From Bacteroidota bacterium (GTDB lineage: Bacteria > Bacteroidota > Bacteroidia > 2-12-FULL-35-15), in the NCBI GenBank assembly GCA_025963725.1, contig JAOQAE010000007.1, positions 62,001 to 126,000 of the forward strand: DNA of 64,000 bases. Reading direction: 5' to 3'. Positions 43,213 to 50,898 of this stretch are shown in pieces. A program made the translations under genes and the position numbers. How positions within the stretch are numbered: the first letter of the stretch is position 1; each line of letters begins with the position of its first letter. The notes below the pieces were generated by a model. It made no database searches. It saw only the letters and a list, made by a program, of their open reading frames with translations, and was not told the origin of the DNA.

Positions 43213-44751
43213 ATGCTTATAAAAACATTTGGAAGCGCCGTTTACGGTATCAATGCCACCACCGTAACCGTTGAAACGAACATCAATCCCGGGATTAATT
43301 TTTTGCTTGTAGGCCTGCCCGACAGCGCCGTGAAGGAAAGCCAGCAGCGCATTGATGCCGCGCTTAAGAACAATGGATACCGGATCCCCGGCAAAAGCAT
43401 TGTCATTAACATGGCCCCGGCCGACATCCGCAAGGAAGGCTCGGCATACGACCTTACGCTTGCCGTAGGGATCCTTGCCGCTTCCGGACAGATCCCCTCC
43501 GAAAAGGTCGGCGAATACATCATCATGGGCGAGCTTTCGCTGGATGGCGGACTGCAGCCTATCAAGGGCGTGCTGCCCATTGCCCTCAAGGCACGGCAGG
43601 AAAAGTTCAAGGGTATCATACTTCCCCTGCAGAATGTAAAGGAAGCTGCGATCGTAAGCGGGCTGGATGTATACGGCGTGGAGAACATCAGCGAAGTGAT
43701 CGGCTTTTTTAATGATACTTCGAGCCTCACACCTACAGTGATCAACACTGAAGACGATTTTTACACGAAGCTCAACGAAGCGGAATTCGATTTCGCGGAT
43801 GTGAAAGGACAGGAGAACATCAAGCGCGCACTCGAGATCGCGGCGGCGGGCGGACATAACGTGATCCTCATCGGCCCGCCCGGAGCAGGAAAGACGATGC
43901 TTGCAAAACGCCTGCCCACCATTTTGCCGCCGATGAACCTGCACGAAGCGCTGGAAACAACAAAGATCCACAGCGTTGCCGGGAAGATGGGAAAGAACAC
44001 AGGCCTCGTATCTGTAAGGCCATTCAGGAGCCCGCACCATACGATCAGCGATGTTGCGCTTGTTGGCGGAGGAAGTGTTCCGCAGCCGGGCGAAATCTCG
44101 CTTTCACACAATGGCGTGCTGTTCCTCGATGAATTGCCGGAGTTCAAGCGAACGGTGCTGGAAGTGATGCGTCAGCCGCTGGAAGACAGGATCGTCACTG
44201 TTTCCCGCGCAAAATTTTCTGTGGAGTATCCTGCGAGCTTCATGTTGATCGCCTCGATGAACCCTTGTCCGTGCGGGTTCTACAATCATCCCGAAAAAGA
44301 TTGTGTTTGTCCGCCGGGCGTAGTGCAAAAGTACCTGAACAAAATTTCCGGCCCGCTGCTCGACCGGATCGACATTCATGTAGAGGTAACGCCGGTATCC
44401 TATTCGGAGCTGGCGGCTGAGCGTGTTTCAGAAAAAAGTTATTCCGTACGCGAACGCGTGATCAAGGCAAGGGAGATCCAGAGCAGGCGCTACGAAAGCA
44501 ATGAAGGCGTTCACTGCAACGCACAGATTAGCTCAAAGCAATTACGCGAAGTATGCAGGATTGATGAAGCGGGAAATCAATTATTGAAAACGGCAATGGA
44601 GCGTTTGGGCCTGTCGGCACGGGCATACGACCGCATTCTAAAAGTGGCGCGCACTGTTGCCGATCTCGATGCAAGCGCGAATATTGAAACCAGCCATCTG
44701 GCGGAAGCGATCCAATACAGAAGCCTTGATAGGGAAGGTTGGGCGGGCTGA
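43213..44751 (+). CDS. yifB: YifB/ComM-family Mg-chelatase-like AAA ATPase
   Basis: 512 residues. N-terminal ChlI-like domain (1-190) begins MLIKTFGSAVYGINATTVTV and has GLPDSAVKESQQRI. Walker A GPPGAGKTML (221-230) and Walker B VLFLDELPEF, then SMNPCPCGFY and DRIDIHVEV. YifB/ComM is a hexameric helicase that promotes branch migration during natural transformation and perhaps repair. Its promoter sits just downstream of a family A repeat. No competence genes are adjacent. Confidence 0.93.
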   Translation: MLIKTFGSAVYGINATTVTVETNINPGINFLLVGLPDSAVKESQQRIDAALKNNGYRIPGKSIVINMAPADIRKEGSAYDLTLAVGILAASGQIPSEKVGEYIIMGELSLDGGLQPIKGVLPIALKARQEKFKGIILPLQNVKEAAIVSGLDVYGVENISEVIGFFNDTSSLTPTVINTEDDFYTKLNEAEFDFADVKGQENIKRALEIAAAGGHNVILIGPPGAGKTMLAKRLPTILPPMNLHEALETTKIHSVAGKMGKNTGLVSVRPFRSPHHTISDVALVGGGSVPQPGEISLSHNGVLFLDELPEFKRTVLEVMRQPLEDRIVTVSRAKFSVEYPASFMLIASMNPCPCGFYNHPEKDCVCPPGVVQKYLNKISGPLLDRIDIHVEVTPVSYSELAAERVSEKSYSVRERVIKAREIQSRRYESNEGVHCNAQISSKQLREVCRIDEAGNQLLKTAMERLGLSARAYDRILKVARTVADLDASANIETSHLAEAIQYRSLDREGWAG

Positions 44752-44880
44752 TAAAGCGCAGAGATAAGAGAAACATGAAAACCCTGCTTAAGTTTCTCAT
44801 TTCTTCATGCCTTGGCACAACTGGTAATGCAAGTAATACCATCAATAATTCCATTCATATAAGTTTTACGTTCATCATAC

Positions 44881-45105
44881 ATGAAATATAAGAGGAATGA
44901 TAAAGGAATTAAGGCTTTTGGGAAAAACTTAAAAAAGATCAGACAAGCAAAAAAAGTTACTCAAGAACAATTAGCGTTTGCCACAGGATTAGAGCTCAGT
45001 CAAATTGGGAGAATTGAAAGAGGAGTAATAAATACAAGTATCAGTAATGTATTTGAGATCGCGGAAGCCTTAGAGATAGAGCCCATTGAGTTATGGAAAT
45101 TTTAG
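44881..45105 (+). CDS. XRE-type helix-turn-helix regulator
   Basis: 74 residues consisting of one HTH_3 domain: FGKNLKKIRQAKKVTQEQLA, then GLELSQIGRIERG and the final LEIEPIELW. It probably binds DNA as a dimer. The gene is AT-rich and uses AGA/AGG and other codons unlike neighbouring genes, which suggests recent gain. Downstream, a 16-codon frame (45106-45156, MSKKREYDYEHKLRSI) starts right after its stop and could be a remnant. No toxin, phage or modification gene is next to it. Confidence 0.82.
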   Translation: MKYKRNDKGIKAFGKNLKKIRQAKKVTQEQLAFATGLELSQIGRIERGVINTSISNVFEIAEALEIEPIELWKF

Positions 45106-45167
45106 ATGTCTAAAAAGCGCGAATACGATTATGAGCACAAATTAAGAAGCATTTAAAAAAGTAAGAG

Positions 45168-46586
45168 TTATTTAAGCAAGGTTACAAATCCCGTCGATTG
45201 CAGCTGTTCATCACAGGCTGTATAATCGATAACCCAGAAATAGATACCTTCGGGGCAAGCTGCCTGGTTATTATAACCATCCCAGCCGTGTAACGGTTCG
45301 CCCTGGAATACTTCCTCTCCCCACCTGTTGTAGATCCGCAACGATGTGTTAGTAACATCCCTGAATTCCACCGGGATAAAATCATCATTTACACCATCCT
45401 TATTCGGCGTAAAAACATTGGGAAAGCCAAGTGCCGGCTTACATCCTTCATCCGGCACACAGGGAACGCCATTCCTGTAATTATAACTGTCAATAAAATT
45501 GGTGATCCCATACCATGCATTATGGCCGAGGGCAATGGCATGGCTCGTATAATTACAGGCCGTCCCTGCGGCATTGGGATCATTTATAACATCCATATAA
45601 GTTAAATTCACGATATATATTTTTCCGTTGTTGGCCAGCTGCATACCTGCCATGGGCAAAGAATTATGGAAGATCAGCGTTTTGGATGCTGCAATCGCCG
45701 CCGGAGAGCCTGCCGACAAGTTGTACTGGAACACGGAGGCCGTATTCAATGTGGAAGTATACAATTTGGAATTGTCAGGCGAAAAAGAAACACCGTATTC
45801 GCCGCCTTCTGCGGGCAGGTTTACATAACCCGAAACAATCCCGGTGGAATTATCAAAATCATACAGTTCGGTAACGGAAGGAGCGGTATTGCTATACACC
45901 AATGCAAGGCGGCTTCCGTCAGGCGATATTTTCAGCTGCCCGATCGCAGATCCTGTACCGGGATTATTCGGCTGGTACGATCCGATATGTGTTATGACGG
46001 TATCGATTATTCCGCCCGGGGAAATGCGGAAGGCATAAAATGCATCTGAGTAAAATTTGTGTGTTACCAGCCATACATCCGTTCCATTGGAATGGCAGGT
46101 GCCTGCCATTTTCTCTGCAACCGTATCGAGAAGCAGTATGTTTTTTTGTCCGGGAATCACATCGCCCAATCCATTATCGAGGCACATATCAATAACCGAA
46201 TATCTCAATCCGTTTGCGAGGCCATTCTGGAATTCATCGGTTGTAAAAAGATAAAACAAACTGTTGCTTCCGGGCTTTGGAACGATGAACGCGCCCTGCG
46301 TGGAGGATGCTCCACCCTGTATGCCGCTGCCGTTAGGCATCACCCGGTGCTCCTTATTCCACGCTGTGGTGGCATTTGCATAGAACAGGAGCGCGCCTGA
46401 GCTATCGCAGATAGTAGCGGTTCCCTCGGTTCCCGTTGGTGTATAAATGTTACCATCCGTTAATGCAACCGGGATTCCGCTGCTGAAATCCAATCCGCAT
46501 GAATCACCAAAATACCATACGTTTCCCTGCTTTTGTGCAAAAGCGCTCATGCAAATAAGAAAGAAACAAACGGTAAGAGTCCTCAT
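45168..46586 (-). CDS. Secreted beta-propeller protein with type B T9SS domain
   Basis: 472 residues. Signal peptide to about SAFAQ (17). Beta-propeller-like repeats with WYFGDSCGLDFSSG, then KISPDGSRLAL and VSFSPDNSKLYTS (PD40-like) cover about 20-375. The type B CTD (about 385-472) has LGFPNVFTPNKDGVNDDFIP and NRWGEEVFQG. It is exported by T9SS, perhaps as a surface adhesin. Its start overlaps the stop of the DUF1801 gene by one base (TAATG), so it may be co-transcribed with that gene and the CbrC-like gene, an odd mixture. Confidence 0.83.
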   Translation of the reverse strand: MRTLTVCFFLICMSAFAQKQGNVWYFGDSCGLDFSSGIPVALTDGNIYTPTGTEGTATICDSSGALLFYANATTAWNKEHRVMPNGSGIQGGASSTQGAFIVPKPGSNSLFYLFTTDEFQNGLANGLRYSVIDMCLDNGLGDVIPGQKNILLLDTVAEKMAGTCHSNGTDVWLVTHKFYSDAFYAFRISPGGIIDTVITHIGSYQPNNPGTGSAIGQLKISPDGSRLALVYSNTAPSVTELYDFDNSTGIVSGYVNLPAEGGEYGVSFSPDNSKLYTSTLNTASVFQYNLSAGSPAAIAASKTLIFHNSLPMAGMQLANNGKIYIVNLTYMDVINDPNAAGTACNYTSHAIALGHNAWYGITNFIDSYNYRNGVPCVPDEGCKPALGFPNVFTPNKDGVNDDFIPVEFRDVTNTSLRIYNRWGEEVFQGEPLHGWDGYNNQAACPEGIYFWVIDYTACDEQLQSTGFVTLLK

Positions 46587-46963
46587 TATCTTTTCTTTTT
46601 GGATTCTGCTTTCTCCCGGTTCTCCTTCACCTTGAATTTCACCATCTTCGTGATCAGCCCTACAGGCAACCGCTTATCCAGCGGAAACTGCACCGCGCCT
46701 TTCGAGTTTTTGTACGCTGCTATCTCTTTTTTAAAGGCGGCGATAACGGTTCCCGTAGGATAAAACCCGATGTGCTTAGCATAGCCTGCGAAATAAACAA
46801 TCATGCCATCCTGTTGGTAGGCAGGCATCTTGTAGCTGATCACTTCTTCTGCCTGTGGCGCTGCCTTTCGTATGATCGCCCGCAGTTGCTCTAAAAGCAC
46901 CCGGGTTTCAGGCGGGAAAGAAGCGATGTAATTGTCGACGTCTTTAGATTTAGTTGTCATCAT
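46586..46963 (-). CDS. DUF1801-domain protein
   Basis: 125 residues, cytosolic. Pattern includes EVISYKMPAYQQDGMIVYFAGYAKHIGFYP, spread over about 40-69, and a lysine-rich tail. It resembles YdhG/DUF1801 proteins, some of which share a fold with frataxin-like iron chaperones, but function here is unknown. An alternative start is Met2. It sits between the CbrC-like gene (5 bases upstream) and a T9SS cargo gene (one-base overlap). Confidence 0.82.
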   Translation of the reverse strand: MMTTKSKDVDNYIASFPPETRVLLEQLRAIIRKAAPQAEEVISYKMPAYQQDGMIVYFAGYAKHIGFYPTGTVIAAFKKEIAAYKNSKGAVQFPLDKRLPVGLITKMVKFKVKENREKAESKKKR

Positions 46964-46968
46964 TACTT

Positions 46969-47577
46969 TTAGTCACAATCCCAAATAGTTATAATTTTAT
47001 CAGAGTTCAGACTTTTAAACACATAAAAAAGAACGCTGTAGCTGCTGCTGTCTTCATAATCTTTCACTTCTTCATCAGGCAAAAGTTCATCCCATAATCC
47101 TTCATCGCTTACATCCTTAACACTGTAATAAAAAGAATCTGCAAATATTCTTTTGCCGTTGCCATCAGGAGCAAGCCTGTTGTAAAAGGGCCGCGAGCCA
47201 TAGCCGATAAACCTGCAATAATCCCCATCTGCACAGGGCCAGCTCCAATCCTGCCAGGAAATGATCTTCGGCGTTGTTTTTTCCAATTCTTTTGTCTTCT
47301 GTCCCGCCAGCTCTTCAATTTGTGATCCGGTCAATGCAGGCTCTGTTATTTTCAACTGGCGCTTCAGTTCTTCTGCGTCACCTTCACAGGTAAAAACATT
47401 AAGATCATACAACTCTCCATTTGCAAGGCATTCCGGGCATACGGAACTCAAATTACTGCCTCCATAGTAGGCTTCCGCATCAAAGCAAAACTTTTCTTTC
47501 TTACAGGTATCGCACTGGGTTTTGTTCTTACGTAACCCGGTAATAACTTCGGGATTCTCAAAATATTTAAATAACAT
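46969..47577 (-). CDS. CbrC-family (UPF0167-like) protein
   Basis: 202 residues. Zinc-like cysteines: C22-x2-C25, C31, then SVCPECLANGELYDLNVF (C-x2-C). The tryptophan motif ISWQDWSWPCADGDYCRFIG is typical of CbrC. In E. coli CbrC is linked to colicin E2 tolerance through the CreBC regulon; that function is not proven here. It looks more AT-rich than surrounding genes. It heads the short run to 45168 and has a TATATTTG -7 candidate 49 bases upstream. Confidence 0.7.
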   Translation of the reverse strand: MLFKYFENPEVITGLRKNKTQCDTCKKEKFCFDAEAYYGGSNLSSVCPECLANGELYDLNVFTCEGDAEELKRQLKITEPALTGSQIEELAGQKTKELEKTTPKIISWQDWSWPCADGDYCRFIGYGSRPFYNRLAPDGNGKRIFADSFYYSVKDVSDEGLWDELLPDEEVKDYEDSSSYSVLFYVFKSLNSDKIITIWDCD

Positions 47578-47625
47578 ACGATTACTGTTGGTTACACGTA
47601 AGAACCCGCCGGTTTTCCTCTATTT

Positions 47626-47633
47626 CAAATATA
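47626..47633 (-). promoter_or_regulatory. Candidate -7 box for the CbrC-like gene
   Basis: Minus strand TATATTTG is an exact TAnnTTTG. The nearest TTTG-like -33 is 29 bases away, so support is partial. Confidence 0.3.
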
Positions 47634-47732
47634 AGGAATTAAGTATCAACACTTCCCTGTTACAAAGCTTTTTCTGTAAGCAGCAATTTGCAGCAGAATT
47701 TTTATACTTTTGAATAAGCCAAATACAAACTA

Positions 47733-49361
47733 ATGTATAAAACCAGCCTTCTTACATTCTTCTGCATTTGTATCTGCACAGCTGCCTTTTCCCAGAAGCC
47801 GAAGGACGGTGATGAGCTTAGCCCGAAAACCTATTTCAACATCAACGATTACAACCGGGCGCTTGCAGGCTACCTGAAGCTCTGGCCGAAGGATCAAAGC
47901 AACATCGAGATCAACCGCAACATTGCCATCTGCTACCTGAGCGTGAACGAGGACAAGGCAAAAGCGCTGCCCTACCTGCATTACCTCGTGAGGGAAGGCG
48001 TGAATGACGAGGAAGTGATCTTCATGCTGGGGCAAGCCTACATGTACGCTTACAAATTTGACGAGGCGCTGAAGTACTTTAATTCCTTCCGCTCCAAAAC
48101 AAATCCGAAGAACTATGAAATGGCGGACCTTTTTATTGCCTACTGCAATAACGGGAAGGAAATGGTGGCGCATCCGCTGAATGTGACCTTCGAGAATTTA
48201 GGCAAGGAGGTGAATTCCAAATACCCTGATTATTATCCTTTTGTGATCCAGAGCGAAGGCATCCTGTATTATACATCCCGCAGGGAAACCAATACCGGGA
48301 ATATCAGCAGCTGGGAAGGCTATTACACTTCCGATATCTGGTCGTCGCGCGTGGTGAACGGCGTTTTCACGAAGGCGCATAACCTCGGAACGCTTGTAAA
48401 TACGCCCGAAGATGAGCAATGCGTGTATGTAACGCCCGACGGCAGAAACATGATCGTGTACCAGGACAATGAACGGCTTCATATCTCCGGCGATCTTTTT
48501 TTGACCTCGCTTGGAAAGGGTAAAACATTTCCTAAGCCTGTCGGATTTGATGAGCCGCTGAACACCGACGACCTCGAGCTTGAAGGCTGCATCACCGCCG
48601 ACCTGAAAACAATGATCATCTCCAGCGACCGGAAAGGCGGGCTCGGGGAAACCGACCTGTATCTTCTGAAGCAATTGCCAAGCGGCAAATGGGCGGCTCC
48701 GCTGAACCTCGGGCCGAACATCAATACAAAATACCGCGAAGCATTTCCGGTGTACGACGAAGAAAGCCATACGCTTTATTTTGCATCCGAGGGACCAAAC
48801 AGCATGGGCGGGTTCGATATCTTTAAATCCGTTTACGACTCTACCAGCAAAAGCTTTGAGCCGGCAGTGAACATGGGCTACCCGATCAACACGCCGGAGG
48901 ATAACATGCAATTCACTTTCGCCGGTAACCGCCGCGACGGCTATATTTCGGCGGTTCGCCCCGAAGGATACGGCGATCTCGATCTTTACAAGGTCACATT
49001 CAATGATGTGGAGATCCGCCAGACGATCCTGAAGGGAAGGATCACAACCGAAGACTCGCTCAAAAGCCTGACAGCCACAATTACTTTGTATGATGCTACA
49101 GGCAATACGGAGATCGCTTCCAAGGATATTGACGGTGAAAACACGAAATACATCTTCCTGCTTAAGCCGGGCAAATACATCCTTAAGGTGGTGGCAGAGA
49201 ATTTTAGTGAATACAGGGAAACGGTTTCGATCCTCGACAAATCCGATTATGTGATGGAAAAAGAGAAGAACATTGTGCTGCTGCGCCCCGGATCGCAGGG
49301 CGGCAAGCCCGACCCTAAAAAAGGCAAGCCCAAGGCAGGCGCTAAAAAGCCAGTGAAATAA
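47733..49361 (+). CDS. PorE/OmpA-family-like protein without the OmpA domain (TPR + PD40)
   Basis: 542 residues: signal peptide to about AFSQ (21), TPR-like helices (about 30-140), PD40/WD40-like beta-propeller (about 165-430) with repeated YTSRR, SSDRKGGLGETDLYL and FASEGPNSMGGFDIFK, a carboxypeptidase-regulatory-like domain (about 440-520), and a lysine-rich tail (PDPKKGKPKAGAKKPVK). The architecture matches T9SS PorE-type proteins but lacks their C-terminal OmpA peptidoglycan-binding part. The basic tail may take its place, or the gene is a shorter relative. A TACTTTTG -7-like box lies 20 bases upstream. Confidence 0.75.
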   Translation: MYKTSLLTFFCICICTAAFSQKPKDGDELSPKTYFNINDYNRALAGYLKLWPKDQSNIEINRNIAICYLSVNEDKAKALPYLHYLVREGVNDEEVIFMLGQAYMYAYKFDEALKYFNSFRSKTNPKNYEMADLFIAYCNNGKEMVAHPLNVTFENLGKEVNSKYPDYYPFVIQSEGILYYTSRRETNTGNISSWEGYYTSDIWSSRVVNGVFTKAHNLGTLVNTPEDEQCVYVTPDGRNMIVYQDNERLHISGDLFLTSLGKGKTFPKPVGFDEPLNTDDLELEGCITADLKTMIISSDRKGGLGETDLYLLKQLPSGKWAAPLNLGPNINTKYREAFPVYDEESHTLYFASEGPNSMGGFDIFKSVYDSTSKSFEPAVNMGYPINTPEDNMQFTFAGNRRDGYISAVRPEGYGDLDLYKVTFNDVEIRQTILKGRITTEDSLKSLTATITLYDATGNTEIASKDIDGENTKYIFLLKPGKYILKVVAENFSEYRETVSILDKSDYVMEKEKNIVLLRPGSQGGKPDPKKGKPKAGAKKPVK

Positions 49362-49370
49362 AGGCTTGTC

Positions 49371-49438
49371 TGATACCCGTTCGTTAATGCTGACAATAGC
49401 GAAGCGGCCTCATCATTAACGTTTATTAACAGGTATCA
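49371..49438. repeat. Nested inverted repeat in the intergenic stretch before msrB
   Basis: tgatacc (49371-49377) pairs with ggtatca (49432-49438), and cgttaatg (49382-49389) pairs with cattaacg (49414-49421), giving a long imperfect hairpin. It could be a terminator-like structure for the upstream gene, or an operator for msrB. No U-run follows. Confidence 0.5.
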
Positions 49439-49525
49439 TTAAAACCGCCGCAACATTCATTACGAATATATGTTTGGTTAAGAGATGTAATCGCGGAACC
49501 GTAGTAAAATTAAAATCAACCGGAC

Positions 49526-50017
49526 ATGAGAAATTTAATCGTATTGGTAATTGCATTCAGCTTCATTGCCTGCAATGGCAACAGCCAGAACCCTTCAACA
49601 AGCACACAAAAACCTAAAAGCACCATGAGCGACAAAGTAGAAAAAACAGAAGAAGAGTGGAAAAAGGTACTGAGCCCCGAGCAGTACGAAGTATTGAGAG
49701 AGAAGGGCACCGAGCGGCCTTTCAGCGGGAAATATTACCTGCATACCGAGAAAGGCATCTATGTATGTGCGGCCTGCGGGGCTGAACTGTTCCGTTCCGA
49801 CACAAAATTTGATGCGGGTTGCGGATGGCCGAGCTTCTCGGATGTGGTGGATTCCACTAGGGTAGTGTATACCAAAGATAAAAGCCATGGCATGGTGCGT
49901 ACCGAGATCACCTGCGCAAAATGCGGCGGGCACCTCGGGCATGTATTCGATGATGGCCCCGCCCCTACCGGCCTCCGGTACTGCATTAACTCCGTCTCCA
50001 TCGACTTCAAAAAATAA
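49526..50017 (+). CDS. msrB: Peptide-methionine (R)-S-oxide reductase MsrB, lipoprotein form
   Basis: 163 residues. A lipoprotein signal ends FIAC (Cys16), so the enzyme is exported and membrane-anchored. MsrB domain: zinc cysteines C81/C84 and C130/C133, the GCGWPSF motif with Cys99 in the resolving-cysteine position, and catalytic Cys153 in RYCINSVS. It reduces methionine-R-sulfoxide in envelope proteins, with electrons expected from a thioredoxin-like or DsbD-type partner. No msrA is adjacent. Confidence 0.93.
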   Translation: MRNLIVLVIAFSFIACNGNSQNPSTSTQKPKSTMSDKVEKTEEEWKKVLSPEQYEVLREKGTERPFSGKYYLHTEKGIYVCAACGAELFRSDTKFDAGCGWPSFSDVVDSTRVVYTKDKSHGMVRTEITCAKCGGHLGHVFDDGPAPTGLRYCINSVSIDFKK

Positions 50018-50094
50018 ATGGTATAATTTGTGAACAGAAAGGCTCCGCAATACGGGGCTTTTCTGCTTTTCGATACCTGTCAGAAAGCCCATCC

Positions 50095-50157
50095 CTGTTG
50101 AAACATTAAAAAAAACAACAAAACTGTTGTAACATTATATGTATATACATATATTTG
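50095..50157 (+). promoter_or_regulatory. yceI promoter with candidate operators
   Basis: The -33-like TGTTG (TTG 50127-50129) and -7 TATATTTG (50150-50157) are 20 bases apart, a good match. The 18-base palindrome tatatgtatatacatata (50136-50153) fills the spacer and overlaps the -7 box. acaaca/tgttgt is an inverted repeat (50115-50130) over the -33, and ctgttg(a/t)aacatt appears twice (50095-50107, 50124-50136). The layout suggests repression by a dimeric regulator. The -7 box lies 31 bases before the ATG at 50189. Confidence 0.6.
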
Positions 50158-50188
50158 TGCCGTGAAAATCAAAACCAATAAAAAAAAT

Positions 50189-50794
50189 ATGATCAGAAAA
50201 ATTACCATGGGCTTTATTGCAGCAGCTGCAGTAACAGCATTTGCATTTACAACTGCAAAAAAAGGAAGTACAACGTATAACGTTGACACCAAATCAACCA
50301 CAGCTACCTGGGTAGGCAAGAAAGTAACCGGCGAGCACACAGGCGGCATCAGTGTTTCCAAAGGAAATATCATCAGCGACGGAAAGAACATCACCGGCGG
50401 AACGCTTGAGTTCGACATGACTTCGATCACCTGTACCGACCTTACGGATCCGACCTATGCCGGCAAACTGGTGGGACATTTGAAATCGGATGATTTCTTC
50501 TCGGTAGAGAAAAACCCGACTTCAAAATTCGAGCTTACCAAAGCCACACAGAAAGATGGTAACAATTATGATGTGACCGGAAAGCTTACCATTAAAGGGA
50601 TCACCAATGAGATCACGTTCCCTGCAATGATCAAAATGGATGCAAAAACACTGGTTACCGTTGCAAAGATCATTGTGAACCGCACCAAATTCGATATTAA
50701 ATACGGCTCTGCATCGTTCTTCGAAAGCATCGGCGACAAAGCGATCAGCGACGATTTCGAGCTGAACGTGAACGTAGTTGCTTCAGCGAAATAA
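50189..50794 (+). CDS. YceI-family exported lipid-binding protein
   Basis: Start at 50189 (MIRKITMGFIAAAAVTAFAF signal region); a GTG at 50162 would lie near or before the transcript start. 201 residues. The YceI lipocalin-like fold shows as TWVGKKVTGEHTGGI, GTLEFDM, LKSDDFF and KFDIKYGSASFF. YceI proteins bind polyisoprenoid-type lipids in the periplasm; some respond to stress or high pH. A well-structured promoter precedes it and a hairpin terminator follows, so it is a single regulated gene. Confidence 0.9.
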   Translation: MIRKITMGFIAAAAVTAFAFTTAKKGSTTYNVDTKSTTATWVGKKVTGEHTGGISVSKGNIISDGKNITGGTLEFDMTSITCTDLTDPTYAGKLVGHLKSDDFFSVEKNPTSKFELTKATQKDGNNYDVTGKLTIKGITNEITFPAMIKMDAKTLVTVAKIIVNRTKFDIKYGSASFFESIGDKAISDDFELNVNVVASAK

Positions 50795-50816
50795 TTTTAC
50801 AAACGATTGGGTTATG

Positions 50817-50849
50817 CGTCCCGTGGATTTATCCCGGGGCGCTTTTTTA
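50817..50849 (+). terminator. Terminator of yceI
   Basis: gcgtcccg and cggggcgc pair with one G-T around an 11-base loop, followed by tttttt. It lies 22 bases after the yceI stop. Confidence 0.85.
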
Positions 50850-50898
50850 TTTACGGTTGGAGAAAGGAATTTTATTATCTTTAAAATAAAAAAGCATA

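Noticed and set aside
43153-44040. Minus-strand open frame opposite yifB
   Set aside because: It is a shadow of the YifB coding sequence; no motif or start context.
44775-44891. 38-residue frame (MKTLLKFLISSCLG...) with a signal-like start before the XRE gene
   Set aside because: It overlaps the XRE start, has no family, promoter or conserved ending; retained only as a possibility.
50162-50188. GTG start for yceI
   Set aside because: It lies only 5 bases after the -7 box, so would be outside or at the very edge of the transcript; ATG 50189 gives a normal signal peptide.
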